A DNA stretch of 64,000 bases from SIG307 sp964609025 (lineage in GTDB: Bacteria > Bacillota > Clostridia > Lachnospirales > Lachnospiraceae): the NCBI GenBank assembly GCA_964609025.1, contig CAZSQM010000004.1, forward strand, positions 1-64,000, given 5' to 3'. Under the pieces are notes generated by a model, which saw nothing but the letters and a program-made list of their open reading frames with translations, was not told the origin of the DNA and did no database searches. Position numbers and translations under genes: made by a program. Positions 60,253-64,000 of this stretch are shown piece by piece (the stretch's first letter is position 1; every line of letters starts with the position of its first letter).

Positions 60253-62556
60253 TTAGTTGTTTACATTGGACCAGATCTTATACTCTACATTCGGGTTTAC
60301 GCCCTTGTACTGGAACAGCTCGCTCACCGTTACGAAGGTGTAACCCTGCGACTGTAAGCCCTCGATAATCGTCGGCAGAGCCGCAACCGTATTGGTATTT
60401 CCTTCAAAGTCATGAAGTAATACAATCGAGCCGTCCGAAACGCTGCTCAACACGGTATTTGCTCTCTGCGTTGCAGAGGTGCTGGAATCCCAGTCATTGC
60501 ACATGATACCCTGAATAAAGCTTAAATCAATCGCATTGTACATTGTGTTGCTGGTAGCGATATACGGCGGGCGGAAAAACTTCACCGTCTGTCCCGTAAT
60601 ATTCTTAATCGCAGTGGAAGTCTGATTAATCTCATTCTGAATCTGACTGGTGGACATCGAACTCATATCGCTGTGCGAATAGGAGTGGTTTGCCAGCTCA
60701 TGACCAAGACTTGACTGTCTTTGCAGAATGGACTGCGTGCTGCTGTTAATCTGATTTCCGATTAAGAAGAACGTAGCCTTTACGCCGTAACGCTCCAAAA
60801 TATCCAAAATCTGCGTCGTAGTAGTAGCGGAAGGTCCGTCATCAAACGTCAGCGCTACCATCTTCGTGGAAGATGTGATTGTACCGCTGCTTGTTCCGCC
60901 TCCGCTTGTTCCGCTGCTGCTGCCTGCGGAACCTGCCGCACTAATCGTTAAATAGTCCACATAAGCATCCCAGCTTCCGTCGTCTGCGGTTACCACAAGT
61001 TTAACCGTCTGGTCGCCCGTACCGTGGGACACGTTGGAAATCGTGTATTCTGCCGGATAGCTGTCGCCGAAGTAGAACGTTCCCTTCGTGCTACCGCCGA
61101 TGACTAAGTCTACCTTTGCCATCGTGGAATTGTTGGATGCGCCGCGCAGCGTGAAATCGTGAGTGCCGCTTGCAAAATACTGCGTATAGCTGCAGGACTC
61201 GTTGTTTGCATACAACGCTACACCGGTAAACGGAGAACTAATCTGTCCTGCGTACTGACCGCTCACCGTCATAGCCTCACACTGTACCTGCGTTGCCGTG
61301 CTACCGGAAGAGCTACTACCGGAGCTGCTGGAACTGCTGCCGGAGCTGCTGGAACTACTGCCGGAGCTGCTGGAACTGCTACCGGAGCTGCTGGAGCTGC
61401 TGCCGGAGCTGCTACTGCCGCTGCTGATAGACAGATAATCCACATAAGCGTCCCAGCTTCCGTCATCTGCCGTTACAACCAGCTTAATGGTCTGGTCGCC
61501 CGTACCGTGGGACACATTCTCAATCGTGTACTCCGCCGGGTACTCATCTCCGAAGTAGAAGGTTCCCTTTGTCGTTCCGCCGATTACCAAATCCACCTTT
61601 GCCATCGAGGAATTATTCGATGCACCCCGCAACGTGAAATTATGCGTATCGCTTGCAAAATACTGCGTATAGGTGCACGCTTCGTTATTTGCATAAAGTG
61701 CGACTCCGTTAAACGGAGAACTAATCGTACCTGCATACTGACCGCTTACCGTCATATTCTCACACTGTACCACCGTTGCATTGCCGGAAGAGCTGCTGCC
61801 GGAGGAACTGCTGCCGGAGGAACTGCTTCCGCTACCCGAAGAGCTGCTTCCGCTGCTGCTGGAGCTTCCGCCCACCGTAATGGTATTCGTGTAAACATTT
61901 GCGCTACCGCTGCTCTGGTAGCCCTCAACCGTAAGTGCGGTTTCGTAAAGCTTACCGAGCTGCATTCCCATATTTGCCCAAGCCTTGAAATGCTCGGTTA
62001 CGGAAATCGTTCCGCTGGTACGCTTCGAGGTACGAACGCTCCAATACTGCTGGAACGTGGTATCTCCGTCAATCGAAGGCTGATTCACACGTGTTGTTTC
62101 ATAAACATCATACGTACCGCCGTCTACTGTAATGGTTCCCTTGGAGGTTGCTCCCGGCGGACGCCAGGTACCCCAACTCTCTACGATGTAATACTCTACC
62201 AGCGGACTTCTGGACCAACCGTACACACAAAGGTACGAGTTGCCGTTCGGCTGATAATCTACGCCGTAGTTCACCGTAATGTTACCGATCTCGGAATACG
62301 TCTTCGTACAATCGAACTTGATTCCCTTACGGAAAAGCGCATTTCCGATGTTACTCCACGAACAGTTAAATGTTCCGCCGGAATTCAGCGTCATGCTCGT
62401 GGTGCCGTAATCTTTCCACAACTCGTAATCGTACCCATCTTGATTACCGGTTGCGTTGTCGTATAAAGTAGTTGCTGCTTCAGCGGTAACAGACGGCACA
62501 ACCAGCTGAAGGCACAATACCAACGACAGCAGTAAACCCTTAACTTTTTTGCTCAC
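60253..62556 (-). CDS. Secreted GH11 xylanase - CBM36 - CBM36 - CE4 deacetylase
   Basis: 767 residues. Signal peptide 1 to about 27; GH11 about 29-225 with the nucleophile in LVEYYIVESWG and the acid/base in ALTVEGYQSSGSA. Two CBM36-like modules (about 262-385 and 428-548) share GVALYANNE and DGSWDAYVDYL and should bind xylan with calcium. A C-terminal NodB/CE4 domain (about 565-755) has TFDDGPS, ELANHSYSH, FFRPPY and LLHDF, so it likely removes acetyl groups from xylan while GH11 cuts the backbone. Serine-rich linkers separate the modules. A second GH11 gene lies just upstream. The ribosome site is AGGAGG. Confidence 0.95.
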   Translation of the reverse strand: MSKKVKGLLLSLVLCLQLVVPSVTAEAATTLYDNATGNQDGYDYELWKDYGTTSMTLNSGGTFNCSWSNIGNALFRKGIKFDCTKTYSEIGNITVNYGVDYQPNGNSYLCVYGWSRSPLVEYYIVESWGTWRPPGATSKGTITVDGGTYDVYETTRVNQPSIDGDTTFQQYWSVRTSKRTSGTISVTEHFKAWANMGMQLGKLYETALTVEGYQSSGSANVYTNTITVGGSSSSSGSSSSGSGSSSSGSSSSGSSSSGNATVVQCENMTVSGQYAGTISSPFNGVALYANNEACTYTQYFASDTHNFTLRGASNNSSMAKVDLVIGGTTKGTFYFGDEYPAEYTIENVSHGTGDQTIKLVVTADDGSWDAYVDYLSISSGSSSSGSSSSSSGSSSSSSGSSSSSSGSSSSSSGSSSSGSTATQVQCEAMTVSGQYAGQISSPFTGVALYANNESCSYTQYFASGTHDFTLRGASNNSTMAKVDLVIGGSTKGTFYFGDSYPAEYTISNVSHGTGDQTVKLVVTADDGSWDAYVDYLTISAAGSAGSSSGTSGGGTSSGTITSSTKMVALTFDDGPSATTTTQILDILERYGVKATFFLIGNQINSSTQSILQRQSSLGHELANHSYSHSDMSSMSTSQIQNEINQTSTAIKNITGQTVKFFRPPYIATSNTMYNAIDLSFIQGIMCNDWDSSTSATQRANTVLSSVSDGSIVLLHDFEGNTNTVAALPTIIEGLQSQGYTFVTVSELFQYKGVNPNVEYKIWSNVNN
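61319..61423 (-). repeat. 21-bp tandem repeat encoding a Ser-rich linker
   Basis: Five near-identical 21-bp units encode a GSSSSSS repeat between the two CBM36 modules. Its length can change by slippage. Confidence 0.85.
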
Positions 62557-62903
62557 TGCAAATACCTCCTTTCGAATTTTAGATTACCATTTTTTGTGCA
62601 GTTTGTAAAGAGTTTTTTTGATTTTTTTCGACATTTTATTGCACTTTCTACAATTCATTTTCCGCAAGCCGCGTTTTATGTGCATATTCACCTAATTTTA
62701 AGATGATACGACTTCATTTTTTGTTGTTATCGTACATAATACTGCTTTTTTATTCCGTGTATTAAAACTGCTCTTTTTTTACCTCCACCTCCTTTCCGCT
62801 CTCCAAACCGCACTTGCTGCCTCAAACCAAAAGGAAAAGGCGCAAATCCTTCCGGACTCACGCCTTCCTCGACGCATTACCTGCATCAGTATCAAAGACT
62901 TTC
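62557..62903. other. Gap between tandem GH11 genes with terminator
   Basis: A stem AAGGCG..GTCC / GGAT..CGCCTT with a T-rich tail (about 62830-62866, minus strand) ends the upstream xylanase transcript. The rest is A/T-rich and likely holds the promoter of the 60253 gene, but no clear -35/-10 pair was fixed. No gene is seen. Confidence 0.6.
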
Positions 62904-64000
62904 TTATTCAATCGTTAAGTAATCCAAATACGCATCCCAGCTTCCGTTGTCTGCCGTTACCACAAGCTGAATACTCTGGTTTCCCGTGCCGTGGGACACA
63001 TTCTCAATGGTATATTCTGCCGGATACTCGTTTCCGAAATAGAACGTCCCCTTTGTCACGCCGCCGATAACCAAATCGACCCTCGCCATATTAGAGTTAT
63101 TGGACGCCCCCCGCAGAGTAAAATCATGTGTGCTGTTCGAGAAATACTGCGTGTAGCTGCAGGACTCATTGTTTGCGTAAAGCGCAACTCCGTTAAACGG
63201 CGAACTGATCTGGCCTGCGTACTGACCGCTGATACTCATCGCTTCACACTCCACACGTGTAGCCGTTCCGGAGCCTGTCCCGCCGCCGGAGCCGCCGGAA
63301 CCGCCCGAGCCGCCCGAGCTTCCTCCGACCGTAATGGTGTTCGCGTACACATTTGCGCTTCCGCTGCTCTGATAGCCCTCAACCGTAAGTGCGGTTTCGT
63401 AAAGCTTTCCGAGCTGCATCCCCATATTCGCCCAAGCCTTGAAATGCTCGGTTACGGAAATCGTTCCGCTGGTACGCTTCGAGGTACGAACGCTCCAATA
63501 CTGCTGGAAAGTCTGCGTTCCCTCGATGGAAGGCTGCTGTACGCGGGTAGTTTCATATACCTCGTAGGTACCGCCGTCTACCGTAATCGTTCCTTTGGAG
63601 GTTGCTCCCGGCGGACGCCAGGTGCCCCAGCTCTCTACAATATAGTATTCCACAAGCGGCGCTTTGGACCATCCGTACACACAAAGATACGAATTGCCCG
63701 ACGGCTGATAGTCGCAGCCGTAATTCACCGTAATGTTTCCAAGCTCGGAATACGTCTTTGTAGAATCAAACTTGATTCCCTTGCGGAACAGCGCGTTACC
63801 GATGTTGCTCCACTGACAGCTGAAGGTCCCGCCGGAATTCAGCGTCATACTCGTGGTGCCGTAATCCTTCCACAACTCGTAGTCATATCCATCCTGACTG
63901 CCGGTTGCATTGTTGTACAAAGTCGTTGCTGCTTCCGCCGCGGCAGACGGCATAACCAGCGAAAAGCATAACGCCAACGACAACAGTAAACCCTTAACTC
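62904..64000 (-). CDS. Second GH11 xylanase with one CBM36 (start cut by window end)
   Basis: At least 365 residues. The frame is open to base 64000 and reads VKGLLLSLALCFSLVMPSAA, the tail of a signal peptide like that of the neighbour, so the true ATG lies just outside. The GH11 domain is almost identical to that of 60253 (same LVEYYIVESWG and ALTVEGYQSSGSA motifs). A short Gly-rich linker (SSGGSGGSGGSGGGTGSG) and one CBM36 follow, and the gene then stops with no CE4. It is a clear tandem duplicate in which the paralogue either gained or lost the second CBM and deacetylase. Confidence 0.93.
   Translation of the reverse strand, partial: VKGLLLSLALCFSLVMPSAAAEAATTLYNNATGSQDGYDYELWKDYGTTSMTLNSGGTFSCQWSNIGNALFRKGIKFDSTKTYSELGNITVNYGCDYQPSGNSYLCVYGWSKAPLVEYYIVESWGTWRPPGATSKGTITVDGGTYEVYETTRVQQPSIEGTQTFQQYWSVRTSKRTSGTISVTEHFKAWANMGMQLGKLYETALTVEGYQSSGSANVYANTITVGGSSGGSGGSGGSGGGTGSGTATRVECEAMSISGQYAGQISSPFNGVALYANNESCSYTQYFSNSTHDFTLRGASNNSNMARVDLVIGGVTKGTFYFGNEYPAEYTIENVSHGTGNQSIQLVVTADNGSWDAYLDYLTIE

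Noticed and set aside
61159..62466. Long plus-strand frame opposite the xylanase
   Set aside because: It mirrors the low-complexity codon pattern of the real minus-strand GH11/CBM gene and has no ribosome site.
62991..63971. Long plus-strand frame opposite the second xylanase
   Set aside because: Same antisense shadow of the duplicated GH11-CBM36 gene.

Overview
The window looks like chromosome of a low- to mid-GC Gram-positive anaerobe of the Lachnospiraceae (Clostridia). The basis is sigma-A type promoters with strong GGAGG ribosome sites, clostridial two-component systems, an L-box lysine riboswitch before dapA, many MATE exporters, a CofE-like ligase, and modular secreted xylanases (GH11-CBM36-CBM36-CE4) of the kind known from Butyrivibrio/Pseudobutyrivibrio/Roseburia relatives. 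The species cannot be fixed by reading alone. No rRNA, tRNA, CRISPR array or intact insertion sequence was seen.

Layout. 1-5.5 kb: a truncated ABC exporter and a divergent MATE pump sharing an unusual control region, a hicAB toxin-antitoxin pair, a CofE-like ligase and a GNAT acetyltransferase. 5.6-21.5 kb: an A/T-rich block of 13 genes, all on the minus strand, behind one strong promoter and a leader of about 420 nt. 21.6-28.4 kb: three more MATE genes with leader or MarR control, a small heat-shock protein and a cytidylate-kinase-like protein. 28.4-33.8 kb: a two-component system, an Ig-like secreted protein, and dapA-dapB under a lysine riboswitch. 33.8-39 kb: an oligopeptide/nickel-type ABC importer. 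39-51.9 kb: a SurA-like chaperone, a second two-component system, a GT4 glycosyltransferase with a DedA protein, a large palindromic element, MgtC, a lone solute-binding protein, a chemoreceptor, and an ECF sigma/anti-sigma pair. 52-60 kb: a CotH protein, release factor 3, a CgeB-like glycosyltransferase, CheX/CheY, and a DUF1015 protein. 60-64 kb: two tandem GH11 xylanases, the last cut by the window end.

The candidate new system is the 5.6-21.0 kb operon. It pairs a stand-alone carrier protein with a seryl-tRNA-synthetase-like amino acid:carrier-protein ligase. It adds two proteins resembling the butirosin acyltransferase BtrH, a B12-type radical SAM enzyme, an aminoglycoside-phosphotransferase-like kinase, and a PEP-synthase/rifampin-phosphotransferase-like dikinase with a helical partner. 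It also has a nucleotidyltransferase, a glycosyltransferase, a signal-less GH10 xylanase and a two-subunit ABC exporter. No NRPS, PKS or terpene enzyme is present. My inference is that an amino acid is activated onto the carrier, moved by a BtrH-like enzyme onto a sugar-containing acceptor, tailored by phosphorylation, glycosylation and radical chemistry, and exported. The product is unknown.

Regulatory DNA is rich. It includes a 19-bp-spacer MerR-like promoter, twin palindromic operators at two pumps, an unclassified attenuator before a MATE gene, a possible RNA thermometer on hsp20, palindromes lying directly behind leader terminators at three genes, and a 244-bp nested inverted-repeat element.
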